Shown: positions 11,845 to 24,843 of the stretch, one piece after another | Position numbering within the stretch: position 1 is the first letter of the stretch | Layout of the letters: the number at the start of each line of letters is the position of its first letter | Assembly: GCA_003991915.1 (NCBI GenBank) | Contig: RQTK01000056.1 | Span: forward strand, 295,669-359,668 | Direction: 5' to 3' | From: Elysia chlorotica | Taxonomy: Eukaryota > Mollusca > Gastropoda > Plakobranchidae | DNA length: 64,000 bases | Position numbers and translations under genes: made by a program | The notes under the pieces: model-generated | The model's database searches: none | Told to the model about the DNA's origin: nothing | The model's input: only the letters and a program-made list of their open reading frames with translations

Positions 11845-12265
11845 CAGTCTATTATTTCACTTCGTAACACCATTATCATTTCTTTTAATGTAGCTTTGTT
11901 CCGTCTTCTCTCAGCATGAATATTTTCCTCCATTCTCGTTACGAGAGCTTTCACTTGGAGTTTTCCCTTGTAAACTTTGGGGAAAATTGGTAATAGCCGC
12001 ACCCAAACACGCGCAATGTTGGCTGCTTTCAATAGTAAGGGAACGGTATTGTGTGTTACATGTGGATTTGGAGGATGGAGTACAAGAGTGCTAAGTTGGG
12101 GTTATAACTGTTTCAGAATAATTATGGTTGCATAAAACTGCAGCGACATTACGAGGGCAAACGAGTGGAAATGGAAAATCATCAAATTATTCTTTATTAA
12201 GTTATCAGCCTGAGCAATAATCTACATCCATTAATTTCTTCTCTTGGGCTTCTTTTTTCTTTGAA

Positions 12266-12310
<45 letters not shown>

Positions 12311-12584
12311 TGAGCCTCACTCACTCACGCGCTCGCTATTACTTTTTTGTGAACAAAATGAAGAAAGACATTCAACAACTGCATGGTTCAATATTATATC
12401 ACATTACAGAAGAACAAAGATTGATTTCATTTTATTTTCAATTCATACGAAACGCAAAGTCAAAGTTTTAAGACAACCGGGGTAAGATAAATTTACAAAA
12501 ATGAAAAGAACACAATATCCCCAACCACCTCTACATAACACATTTGTTTACAATAAAAAAAGAACAATTCGTGTGCTATTGTTA

Positions 12585-13141
12585 TCTATATAATTGTCTT
12601 CCTCTCAAACTTAGACATGCGATCAAATCCAAACCGCTCCACCCTAAAATCCCAAATGTTACAGTAAAATCTCTTTGGTAAAATTACAAATGGGCCAGAG
12701 AATTTTAGAGTCATAAAACTAATGACATCAGACGCCTAGTCAATTTTTCACGAAAATTAATGAATTAATACAACTAAAAATGTACATGTATTTAAAAAAA
12801 ACGAACAGACACAAAAAGTAATGCCTCCTCCCCTTCCTTGAACAACAAACAAATCAAAAGTGCTGTAAATATTGATTCTTTTTATTTTCTAAGTGATTGC
12901 GCAAATTTTAATGCGCACAGTGCACCGTTTTCTTAGAACGCTTGGTTAAATATTAATTCTGATTATAACTTATTGAGCCTACTTTAATTTGATGCAACCT
13001 CTTCAAGCAAACATATTAAGTTCTTAAAGTTATAGATCCTGAAGAGACACAATTTTGAGTTCAGCACAGTTTAAATTTAGCTGTAATATTTCAGTTTTGT
13101 TCATCCTACAGTCCCCACGAATTTCGTGGGTTCCCAACTAG
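12585..13141 (+). mobile_element. Non-autonomous Helitron, 557 bp
   Basis: The element begins TCTATATAATTGTCTTCC directly after an A. It ends in CTAG (13138-13141) directly before a T, so the insertion lies between A and T as is typical of Helitrons. Seven bases before the CTAG is a perfect hairpin, CCCACGAA-T-TTCGTGGG (13114-13130), the standard 3' subterminal structure. There are no terminal inverted repeats and no target-site duplication. The interior has no Rep/helicase frame, so it would depend on an autonomous partner. All termini are visible; family assignment is by these structural rules. Confidence 0.5.
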
Positions 13142-13179
13142 TTATGCAGTAATTTGGAACGATGTGAATTTTTTTTTAA

Positions 13180-14700
13180 TTCTTCAAAAGACAAAAAGCC
13201 TTTTCTCGTGAAAGATAAGGATGTTGTCAAACACTGCAAACTTATACTAGACACCTCTTATGGGATTTCAAAGGCTTGAGCGATCTAAAAGATGATGTGG
13301 TCGAGAAATGCAAAGAAATAGCTTCGATAACGCCTTTCATTGAGACACAACAACTAGACATCGTCGGCAAAAATAAAGCTATAAATAGAACAACCAACAT
13401 ACTTGAGAAACTTAAATAAAAGATGGAGAAGCAAGAACAGTACTCTAGAAGAGAAATCGTTATCGCCCACGGCTCAAGGAAGAGCCTGTCGAAACGAACA
13501 TGTCACTCAAAGAAAGTCTAGCAGTGTTAGTTTGATCTAAAATTTGTTGGAAAGTCCTGGACCAATGCAAACTTTGCCCGCGCCCACCGACTGCATTACC
13601 AATCAGCCTGTGATCGTTATATTTATCCTTTTTTTCGGATAAACTCCAAGTCCTCAGCAAAATACATGTAGAGACCCTACGTGAAAAAAAACATAAACGT
13701 CTCCAACGATCTAACAATAGAGAGATAGATAAGAGAGGTCAACAAACTCCACTGCTTGAAAACGGACAGAAGGGATATTTCCTAAAAGACAGACTAATTG
13801 TTGAGAGATCCAACAGCCAATAATTTTATTCTCTCTCAGGAGGTCGCCGTTAACTGGAGGCCAACCGCCGAATGTCCCAACATTACACAGCTAGCAACCT
13901 CATAGTACCAGGCGGGCTTTATACCATATGTCGGTATCACGATTGTGTGGCATAACCAAAGATGTAGAAAGATTATCTTTGGTATAACGTAGATGGACTG
14001 TAACACAAAGTTGACGACAGCTCATTTTTTACAGCCCTCTACGAATTCGACATAGTTTGTGTACTAGAAACGTTATTGATAAACATTCGCTCCCTAATTG
14101 TTCCTCAACTAGCCTACCCAAAATATTTCCGCCCTGCCAAAAAGCTATCTAGACGCGAGCGCTGCTCAGGAAGAGTTATTGTTTGTGTTTGTGTGTGTGT
14201 GTGTGAAAAAGTGAAAAGAACTTTAGTCGACATCGTTTCAGAGATTGAACATGATCTGGATAATGACATTATCTTTATGTCTGCTTACTCCTTCCATATC
14301 AATCGCCTTATTAAAGTTAGAGTGAAAAATAATCTTAGAAGACTATGTGTTCAAGCATGGTATCGACTTTCTACCAAATAGATATCATCTCTCTGTTAAT
14401 ATCGATAAAATCAAAAAGTTTTCGGAAAATGTGACTTCCTAAGTAAATATGAAAAGAAAGCTGGGTTCACGGAAATACACCACTTGAAATCGTTAATTCG
14501 CACAGATGTCTGGTAGTACTTCTGGTATGAGCTTCACAATGTTTCAATGCTGGTAAATAAGGCTAAACAAACCGGCGAACCCTCTCTGCTTAATACGTTA
14601 TTGCTTGTTTCCTTGCCCAATACCCAAGGCGTCCAAAAATAGAAGACAAAGTCACCGAATTGAAAGAAGTGAAAAGATTTTGGCACACCAAGGATACATG
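13180..14700 (+). pseudogene. Degenerate LINE fragment: ORF1 RNA-binding region and endonuclease start
   Basis: Translating across stops and frameshifts gives MEKQEQYSRRE near 13423, the hallmark entry to the ORF1 RRM region of many LINEs. AKKLSRRERCSGRVIV at about 14138-14190 resembles the apurinic-like endonuclease region of CR1/L1-type elements. A (GT)n run interrupts the latter. No reverse transcriptase was found downstream. The frame is broken many times, so this is a dead fragment; the clade is uncertain. Confidence 0.5.
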
Positions 14701-15104
14701 TGGTTTTATTTCCTTTAATTTTAAGCGTAGATAGGACTTAGTGATAATTAGAGAGTATTTAACTATTTTACAGTCCACACAATCAACTAAAATACAATCA
14801 TTGCGCACACTATTTTGGGTTATTTTTTTTTTATTCATAAAAATAATCAAATGTTTGATATCTATCGTTGCCTAATTAGGTACGCAGCGCGATGCGAAGA
14901 TATTTAAAATAATAGCTCGCTTTGATTCTTGCTGCAAGTTTATGATTGTATAATTATTTCGGTGACTTTGCCCTCTATTTTTGGAAGCCTTGCCGATTTA
15001 CCATAATTTTTTGGCAAATCCACACAAAAATAATATGAACATGAACCTCATTCAACTACATTTCAAATGATATATACTTTTAGGTTTTATCTCCAATAAT
15101 TTTG

Positions 15105-15190
15105 ATACAATGAACCTGCACCTTCTAATCGGCACCAATTCGCATTGCCAAGGCGAAAACCAGTGTGCTTAACCACTCTGCCACCGGCTT
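15105..15190 (-). repeat. tRNA-like sequence (SINE head or tRNA pseudogene)
   Basis: The minus strand shows a box A-like GGTGGCAGAGTGGTTAAGC followed, after a long variable region, by GCAGGTTCATTG in the box B position. This resembles a Ser/Leu-type tRNA, but box B is degraded and no complete cloverleaf is evident. Confidence 0.5.
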
Positions 15191-15429
15191 GTGAAAGCAA
15201 TCTTTATTCAAATGTTGCCACCTATTTACAGCATGTGTTGAAACTAAGAACATATTATTTGAATCGATGATTAAGTGAAACTATCAACGCATTAGGTACT
15301 ATTGTCGCAGATGTCCCATTTTAGATTGTGTATACATGTATCAGTCTTTTGTAGACGGAGTTTTGTATTTCTTATTTCGTTGTCATTTTGACGATACGAA
15401 TTGTTATTTGGATATTTTATTTTTTCCAT

Positions 15430-15467
15430 AATCGGTAGTAATACTACTACTACTACTGGTAGTTGTT

Positions 15468-15538
<71 letters not shown>

Positions 15539-15664
15539 TGTTGTTGTAGTATGATAATAAATAGAAGAATACGCACAACTTAGCAACTGAGGGACACAAT
15601 AAATCAAACACAACTAGAAATTATAGAGAAAATACATATCATCATCATCATCATCATCGATCAC

Positions 15665-15720
<56 letters not shown>
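15430..15720. repeat. Compound trinucleotide microsatellites (TAG)n, (ATC)n, (ATT)n
   Basis: (GTA)n runs at 15464-15537, (ATC)n at 15636-15657 and (ATT)n at 15666-15720. Poly-leucine, threonine and valine frames in this interval are artefacts. Confidence 0.5.
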
Positions 15721-17039
15721 GGCGCTGTTTTTTTTTTATAGTTATACTTTTTCTTTTGGTAACATTTAAGCGATAAATTCGTGCTATGGTATTTGTGTTT
15801 AAATGTATTTAGTTAAATTGTGTTATGGTAAGAATTCGTTGTTGGTTTTCGTAACATCTATGTGTAATGTGTCTGTGTATGGCACGTTAGAAGCTAAGCA
15901 CAACAGGCAATAGCATTGATTTATTATTATACATACAAGTATGTATTTATAGTGATCTGATAGCTGTATTGACAGGGAGATGGCAACAACAATAAATGTT
16001 GTTGCTGTGTTTGAATTTATGATAGTAATTTTTGTTTTCAGTTCGAAGAGTATTGTCTTCCATCGTTAATAATTACATTAGATGCTCATAAGTTATATAT
16101 GTCAGTAATAATACTGTGTCTATCTTTATAATGAAAGAAACTAAACGTGGAAATACTACGTTTGTGTAGTTCAGTCTGGTGGAAGGATGCCGGTATCGAC
16201 GTGGACTACGTTTCAATTGTTGTTTTTTTATTTACACCCCCCCCCCCCAAAAAAAAAAAAAAAAAAAAAGAAAAAGAAAAAAAACAACAACAACAACAAA
16301 GTTTGTTTTTGTTTTGAGGTATTTCGAGTCATAAACCTATGCACCTTTTTTCATGCGAGCCTTGAAAATGTTCCAGGGTTAAAAGATTCGAAAAAAAAAA
16401 AAAATGTTTTTCGTTTATTGATTACATTTAAATGTATTTGGTTCTCAATCTTTCGTCCTCGAAACAGCTAGGTGACTGCATGTGAAACTCTTCTAATTCT
16501 TCTCTTGCACAAAGTGTACTTTTAGGGTTCATCAGTGACTATGAGGTGTGAAAAAGCTGATTGGGCATACTAAAATACGACAGTTGTTGTTGCTGCTGTG
16601 TGTGTGTGTGTGTTTGTTTTTTTTATGTCCACGTCATATGCCTACCTGTGTGCTGATCAATTTCGGAGATCTGATGAAACACCACGGTGTTCACAACCAT
16701 CTACAACTAGGTCCAATAGTCATTTCAGTATATATTTTCAGTGTTTGCTGCCATAGTTAAACTCCGTATAGTAGTATTAGTACATGGACTGACTATTAGT
16801 ATTATGAATATCATTAGCAGTGACCATTATTTCAGACAGGTCCGAGTGAGTTTTCTCTGACGTACTCTTGGTGGATCATAAGTGCGCTATAATATATAAC
16901 AATTACGAGAGTGGTGCGTTATACAGGTATTGCACTTGCAAGAGGTCATGACATTATGTGGAGTATGCAGTCAAACTCACAGTTAATTTCAAGGGAATCA
17001 AGCCACTCCACAGCGCTTTAAATTATATTGAAGAGTACT

Positions 17040-17042
<3 letters not shown>

Positions 17043-17096
<54 letters not shown>

Positions 17097-18450
17097 ATGT
17101 AATAACTATAAAAACAAATCAAACAAAAACAACACATTACTCAGCTCAAGGCGCTTTTAATTTACGGATTAAAACATTAAAAAGAATGTGATACATCATT
17201 ACATGAATGGAAAATAAATAATGTAGGGCTTAATAACACAAATACCATTACAAAACAAAACATAAGCATTCACTCATATGAACATGGCTTTGAATACATA
17301 ATTAAGCTAGATGAAGGAACAAATGCATGTTTAGCAGCTTTGAAAAGTCGCTTTGGAATCTGTGTCTCTTTGTTTTTCTGGTAGACTATTCCATATTTTC
17401 GGTGCTGCTCCAGCGAAAGCTCTCACTTTTTAGTTACACTATTATAGATATTTCTACACTCGCAATGTTTTTTTTTTTTAATCATCTCGAACGAAGGGAA
17501 CTTGGTGGTCAATAGGGGGGCCCCCCCCCCCCTCTATATTGTTTTATGTATGGCCAGTTTCGTTGAAACAAGATCTAAAAGTAAAACAAAGAATGGAAAT
17601 CTATGTTCAATGGGTGATTTTATTGGCAACCAAGTAGTTTTTTAATGGTGGGTGTCAAATGGTCCCGCTTTTTTCCTGTCACTGGTAAAGCAGCACTATT
17701 AACGTACTATCCTCCTTTGCAACCTGACTAGACTCTCGTTAGATAAATTAAAACATTAAGAGTTACGGTAGTCGAGCCGTTAAAAAATAAAACCTGAAAC
17801 AATTGTCTTTTTTATGTCTCGTCCTGATATATTATCACTGTGCTCATTCTGCGTCGTTCAAGATAAATTAACTTACAAACATGTCTAACATATAACAGCA
17901 CCATAATAAGTTTATGATCTATTTTCAGAGTAAGATTTATAGCTTACGTTTTAAGAACGTTATTACATCAAGTCCAACATAAAGTGTGATTTTTCAGTAT
18001 CTCTCACTTGATCTCTGACATCAAGTAGTAAACATTATGTTTTGTCACTATTCAGGTGATTTTGCAATCATATATACAGTTTAATACATTGCACTTCCAT
18101 AAAACAAAATCAAAATATTTTAACCCATGGAAATCAAATGGTAAAACTGATCGAGAAACCCGGGTATCAATCGCAATTATGCTCTAAAATTTATTTGTTT
18201 ATGCATGTAGTTAACCTGAGAGATTTTGTGAATAGTATAGGGCTCAGTACAGAAACCCTGGGGAACGTCACATTGAAGTACAAGACAACCAGCAGATGAT
18301 TTACCATTAACAAATACATGTGCAGCTCATGTGCGATCCATCAAGAATGAGCCGGACCGCTTCATGACAGTTCCAGTAAAACCATATGAATGGCTGCTAG
18401 GAAAGTGGTACATGTACTACCTAAAAATCATTCTTTTAGGTTTGCCTACT
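17043..18450 (-). pseudogene. CR1-like LINE relic, 3' part with (ATT)n tail
   Basis: On the minus strand, about 18420-18180 carries reverse-transcriptase remnants (VFVNGKSS, then CDVPQG with a frameshift before SVLSPILF). About 17480-17330 carries the C-terminal hallmark SFAGAAPKIWNSLPEKQR of CR1/L2/Jockey-type ORF2. The 3' region then reads GCGCCTTGAGC, as in many such elements, and ends in an (ATT)n tail on this strand (17096-17043). Order and strand agree with one element. It is full of stops and frameshifts and cannot be active. Confidence 0.5.
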
Positions 18451-18499
18451 AGACATGGTCTTACTCGCACCATATTTAAATCTCATTCATGGTGTAGTT

Positions 18500-20022
18500 T
18501 GTAAATCAGTAGAGTAAGACTTGAATTCACAAGTTTTTTTTAAATTTTTATTGATTGACATCACAAATTTGCACCCCGTATATTATACACCCTCAGTGAC
18601 GTAACTTATTGAACCATCTATACCAAGGAATTTCTTTGAGTCTCAACATAAAAATAAAGTTTGGTTATCTTTGTGCCATTATCATGTCTTGGCAGTTAAA
18701 TCTATGATAAAAAATTGATACTCCTAATTAAAAAAAAAAGGTTTGATTAGTTTGCTATATTTCATTTTTAACAGGTGCGGAAATTGTACGCCTCGCCACG
18801 ATCGAAAATGCAGAGATCGCCGACTGTGACCAAAACTCCCGGAATGAACTGCTGAGTTTTAGTACAAATAAAAAGTGAATTGCCAAAATATATGTACTTT
18901 AGTCATTTTTGGAAGCTTCCTACAGACTCAGCATGAAAGGTGTGTGCTTAATATTTTTTCCCTAAGTACAAAATGTGCGAAACTGTCAGAAAAAATAAAT
19001 GTAAAGCGTCTAGAACAAATGCGTTTGGTTTAGTGACACATCAAACAATGCTTCGTATTGTGTTTTTAACGCAACACCGATGTTGGAAAACTTAAAATAT
19101 TCATAAAATATTTATTTACCAACCGATTTTCAAAATTTAAAAAGCAACTAATTGTACTTAATGGAAAAAGGAAGAACTAAAATAGTCCAGGTACACGTTC
19201 TCAACATTTTATTAAAGATTCTAAGTGCATAAAGAAAAGAACAACACACGTTGATAAGCATTTAATTAAAATGCACGTGGTTAATAACAAATTATGAGCT
19301 CTCTTGTAATGAACAAAAAGATATACATAGCAAGAGTAAGTCCCTTGGTTTCAATCTATACAGTACATCCGCTATCTCATGATGAAATAAAAATAAGCAT
19401 TTGCCATTTTTTTTTGTTTTTTTTTTTGTTGCCAATTTAAGAAAAACAATAGATATGCACAAACTCAGTTATAAATCATCTTATGTATAAATCTCAAACC
19501 AATAAAAAAAAGAGAGAGAGAGAGAGAGAGAGCTATACCATTATGCTGTATCAGTGACAATGTTTTAATTGTTATGCTCTAAGCCTAAGTCAGATCAGAG
19601 GTGAAACCAGTGGTTGGGAAAAAAAATCCTGAAAATGTCCACCCTTGGACAAGTATTGACTGACTTAGATAATCAGTGGAACACACTTAAACCGAAAACG
19701 GTTGTGTAAACAATTAAATGTAACGGTTAACCCATTCCTTACGATGGTGTTGATTTTATAACCCAGTTGTTCTGTTGTTTTTTTTTTTTTTTATTAAAAA
19801 AAATTGAAATAATTTTTTCTGAATTTCGCCAATTTTAATTAATATAGTTGGGTCCCTCTATAGATGAGGTTTCAATCCGCAAATCTTTAGCTTACAGGGT
19901 CATCTTAAGGCAGAGCGCGTGGCTTCTTATCAGAAAGTTGAAAGAGTGGGGGAATTCTCAGAGGGATGTGGGAGATCAGAAGAAGAGTGACTATACAAAA
20001 GAAAAAGAAAAAAAGATTGAGT

Positions 20023-20087
<65 letters not shown>

Positions 20088-21741
20088 AGAGAGGTAGATA
20101 AGCAGAAGGGAAAATAAATTAGAAAGCAGAGAGAGTGACACTCAGAGATGATAGAGATCAAGAGAGAAACAGAAATAGATTGGAGATAGATAGAGAGAGA
20201 GAGAGAGGAAGAGAGAGAAAGAGAGAAAGAGAGAGAGAGAAAGAGAGAGGTGAAAAAAGGGAATGAAAGCCGAGAGACAGGGAGAAGAGAAGCAGTTCTT
20301 CTCTCTGTATCGAGTATACTAGAATAACAAAAGCAATCACCGTTCTCGAGGCATAGCCTAACCCAGGATCGAAGCTACCAAACAATCCGCTTTCCTTACC
20401 TAGACGACTGTATTACTAATACTAGTCATAGATGACTGTATTACTAATACTAGTCATAGAATTAGATGTTCCCTTTTTCTACAGTTTTGATCGAAAATCC
20501 CATAAAAGATCGGAGAACCAAGGTTTAATCTATGTTTGCTAATTAAGAAAATGCTGGACATATGCCTCAAACTGGATAATGTTCCTACAAGTACTACTTT
20601 TAAGACACCTAATCTCTATCTCTTATTTTCAAAGACTTTTGCTTCAAAGTTTAGAAACACCGGAATTTTCGGGTCATTTAAAAAAAGCAAAACACGGAGG
20701 TCCGGAAAAACCAGAACCAGTTCCGCCCCTGCTCAGAACCTGTACAGTAACAGGGTGCCATTTGTTTTAGTTAGAGAAAGATCTTGTTTAACTTTTTGGT
20801 TTCTCAAGAGTAGCCCCTAAGGCAACAGATCCCAAGACTTGAAAAGTCTAATAATTGCTTACATATTGCCTTACTGAGACAGATGACTTAACCAAGAGGG
20901 GATGAAATTCTACATCATTTTTGCCCAATTGCAGGACAGAACCCAAGACGTCTGATTTTAAGCTACATGGTCTACCACTTAAGTCAGCCTACCCCCTAAT
21001 GGAGACAAATTTTGTTTCACAATAAAAAAAAGGGAGATACTTTACATACATATGCAACAATCTAAAAACGTTTATGTGAGAGCTTGTGAGCTTGCACAAT
21101 TTACATCATCGCCATTGACCACATTTTATGTGGCTGTCATAACAATAGAGTATCTACGCCTCAATTAGGTTTCCAAAATCTTGACTTTGTTTTTGAAAGA
21201 CTCATTTTATGTAAAGATGAAGCTTTGTTTTCTAAACTATTTTTTCTTCTTTCTAGAAACTCAAGTTTCCACTTTTCAGACAAGTTCCATAGACATGTGC
21301 TGAAAAGGAAAAGAAGATATTAACTTACAGTAAAATGTATAGTCTAAGTTACAAATCAATGTCCAAACAACAATCAAGGCATTTGAATTAAAAATGAGTG
21401 AGTTATGATTTATGAAGAATGGGTACATGCCGCAAGAAGTCAACTTTCAGAAAAAGCCAAAAAACTATGAACTTGCTGGGGTAAAAAAAAAAAGGCTACC
21501 CTAGTCTAAAAAAAAAAAAATTCTAATAAGAAACCTTATCTGAATTTAATATTTTATGGTGCAGAAAGGAATAAACAATGATTTTCAAAAGAAATAAATA
21601 TAGGGGTAAGTAGATCGATTTTCCTCATTTGAAACTTACCTTAACTGCTCAAAATGTTCATTGGCAAAACAGTTTACAACTGTAAAAAACAAAGCACTTT
21701 ACAAAACCACTCTGCATCAATGTCAACAACAACACCAACAA
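18500..21741. other. 3' flank of NDC1: GA-rich tracts, short repeats, possible short exon
   Basis: The NDC1 3' UTR must occupy the right end, but no polyadenylation site could be fixed. (GA)n tracts lie at 19510-19532, 20027-20083 and 20180-20250. A 28-bp unit is duplicated at 20404-20459. A SINE B head lies on the minus strand at about 20920-21000. A CpG-richer block at 18774-18880 has a TTTTTAACAG acceptor and two short open frames (see findings). Confidence 0.5.
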
Positions 21742-24700
21742 CTACACTAGATACTCTGTAAATGAATGCAGTTTCTTGGCATGTTCCATGTTCAGGCGAA
21801 GGTCACTGATAGGAAAAAAAATAGGGATTGTTAATTAGAGAAATTAGATCAATACTAAAAACTGGTTAGTCCCAAAAATGTTTGAAGAAAAAAAAAAATA
21901 TTAATTTTTTGCAATTCTCACAAAAGAAGTCTAGTTGCAACCCAGACTTCCCATGGAATACTTCAAAATCAATACTCAGATTAGGGTAGGAAGTATTACT
22001 AGACATGGTAAGCTTACTTTATTATCGGGAGATTATTCCACCATGCCAGTTCACATTTGTGCCCATTGAAATAAGGCTTCTTGATACATGTCCTTTTTGT
22101 AGCTAAGCTGAACCACAAAAAGATTCTTTCTACAAGCTTGATAACATAATTCTTGAATTGCTCACTGTTATGTTATGCATGCCAGCCTCACCTCAGGGCA
22201 CAATGCTAGAACAAATCTCATCCGGATTTGAAACAATGACATTTATGCCCAGGCTCAAACACTAGATAAGTAAATAACATTAACACGTTAACACATCAGA
22301 AAATCACAGCCTAAAGAATCTAATATACATAGAAAATAAGTTTCAAACCTCAGTTAATTCCCAATCTCAAAGAGTTTTATAATTTGAATCAACCTTGGAT
22401 CCACATGAAGCTCTAAAAACGTTTGTGTTAGGACTTAATCCTTTCAGAGTTATTAATTAGATTAGTTATTTAATCATCAACTATGTTTTTTAGAAAAGCC
22501 TTACCTTAGATGGTTTCTGTATGTGTTCACAATGCGGTATATTGACGATTTGGTTGATGAAAAAAGCTTCTGCTTCAAGAGAAAATCAGGTGGATTGTCA
22601 ACTGTGCTGTTTGCTTTTCTGGCTACACTGGCTGTGAGCTTCAAGTGTTTCTCAAGCACCTAAGAAAAAAAAAAGTATACTTAACATATTCACCTCTTTT
22701 ACTTTATTTTTACATTTATCTAAGTTTGAATTGCCCAGTTACCTGGGTTTATTTCCGATTCGGTAGTGCTCATGATTGACTATGAGGTTGCATATACTGA
22801 TATAATGTCTGTAGATTAAAAAAAAACCCAACTAAATGGATGTACAAAGTACAGGCAATTAAAGATATTTTACATTCTCAGTTGCTCGAGCAGCGTCAGC
22901 TCTTTTGAAAATATCTACCCAAAGACAAGATCAACACCCATTCTTGCTCATTAAACACACACAAAAGTTTGAAACCACATTTTAGCTAATGGGAGAGGTA
23001 AATCACTTTAGGAAACTGTAAAGTTGGTTTAAGACTTCCAATAATTGAGAAAGACAGTGAAAAAGAAACAAAAAACCCCCCAAAAAACTTTTATTGATTG
23101 AAGACCTAGAGAGTCATGCCTATTATGTTTATCACGACTTTGCCGGTAACAAAACCTCCGACTAAGTTTTGCAGTTGGCCCACAGACTACGCTATATCAG
23201 AGGTCCATTGTATTTTCCACCTCCCTACCATACCAAAGACTGGATGTGCCGAAAAATCGATCAGCAGACGGAGTGACATCATAATTTAGGCGGAAGATTC
23301 CCAGCCCTGACTATTTTAGTTTGGAGCAAATTTGAGAGTCTTGGGAGGTGACTGAATAAAGAGCGACCAAGATACTACATGTACTGAGAACTAAATCTTT
23401 GTTTTTATTTGAATTAAGAAGGAAATGAAAAAAGAATACCTCATGCAAATCAAGCAAAACACCAATGATGGTGGGTAACAGTGTTTGAACGACACCATAT
23501 TTGTCTTCAGTATAAGCCTTTGCTGCTATCTCAGACAAACCTGGAAAAAATTATTTGGCAAGTTATAATTTAAATCATGTACAATCATAAAAAGAGAAGC
23601 TAGATACAATTAACATTGTGGGTAAAGCATTCCATAAACAATCTCATGAGAAAGAAAAAGGGAGAGTATAAAAATATGACTATCTCGTCTTAAGAAATGA
23701 ATTTTTAATAATTCTTTGTCATGAGAAAGATATAAGATTTTACTTCATAACTGAGCTGACGTTTGTATGAAGCTCATTATTCTCATAATCACTATTTAAA
23801 AATATACAAGTAAGCAAACAAATCGATCAGTTCTTCCCCTGTTTAAGTCAGTTCTCTAATATTTTTTTCTTTCCAGAAGTTGCGAAGTGTTTTTTTCCTT
23901 GAGTGCAGGCATTCTTTAAAGTGAGGTTAACAAATTTCAAAATATTCAGAACAATACAGCACTGTGTTGTGAAAAACACAAACACATTAGCTTTACGGTT
24001 AAAGTAGATTAAGCCAATTTTTATTTAGGATTAGTAGTAAAATATCTTATGGCACATGCAGTAGAGAAATGTCTTTGGTCATTTTTCAGTCACAACATCC
24101 TGGATTTGAATTTATTTCTAAGAAGCAATTGGGCTAATACATTTCTTTAGAAAACAACAAGTTAAGCCCAAAATAGCCATGAGTTAATTTTCATTTTTGA
24201 ATTTTTTATTTCTATGTTAATCTTTTATTATTTTTGTATATGTGTAAATTACTTTCATGGGACAAGGTGTTTCAACAGTTTAAAGTCCTTGTATGCCTAT
24301 TCTGTCTAAGTGGCAGCACATAAATTGTCAGGCATTAGTCTTCCGCCTATTTATGATATAGCCTAGTTGATGACGATGGCTGTAAGAAACTAAAGAACCA
24401 AACCTCTGACTTACCTTCCATAGCCCAAATTTGAGGCTGACAGGAGGAAAACAGAACTCGACTGTTGTATTCTGGACTCTCAGCAAGCATTTGGGCAAAG
24501 AATGGGAGACCCTTGATGAAGCTAATAGCCTGCATAGATAACAGTACACAACTTTCTGTAAAGGCTCAGCCTATGTTTGACATGTAGGTAAAATCAAGAT
24601 TTGCTCATTTTATATGTCAGTTTTTGTAAAATTGTTCTTTTGAGAATTAAAAGTCTGTATAGCTTGGTTCGTTGTACATTAATTCTTTCTATGTATTGAG

Positions 24701-24811
24701 AGTAAATATCTGTTAACTTAAAAAAACAAACATCGGGCACAAAAAGTATCCATAACCAAAAACAAAAGGAGCGAGGAGGAGGAGGAGGAGAGAGAGAAAG
24801 AGAGAGAGCGA

Positions 24812-24843
<32 letters not shown>

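Larger units (their letters stand above)
14701..17040. other. Intergenic stretch, no gene seen
   Basis: Besides the tRNA-like fragment and the microsatellites listed separately, it contains a poly-C/poly-A tract at 16237-16275 and a short (GT)n at 16599-16612. No exon with family resemblance was found on either strand. Confidence 0.5.

Noticed and set aside
15105-15190. Functional tRNA gene
   Set aside because: Box A is good but box B and the acceptor pairing are degraded; the other tRNA-like sites in the window are SINE heads.
15292-15613. Poly-leucine and poly-threonine frames
   Set aside because: Produced by (TAG)n; several frames are open at once and no non-repeat domain is present.
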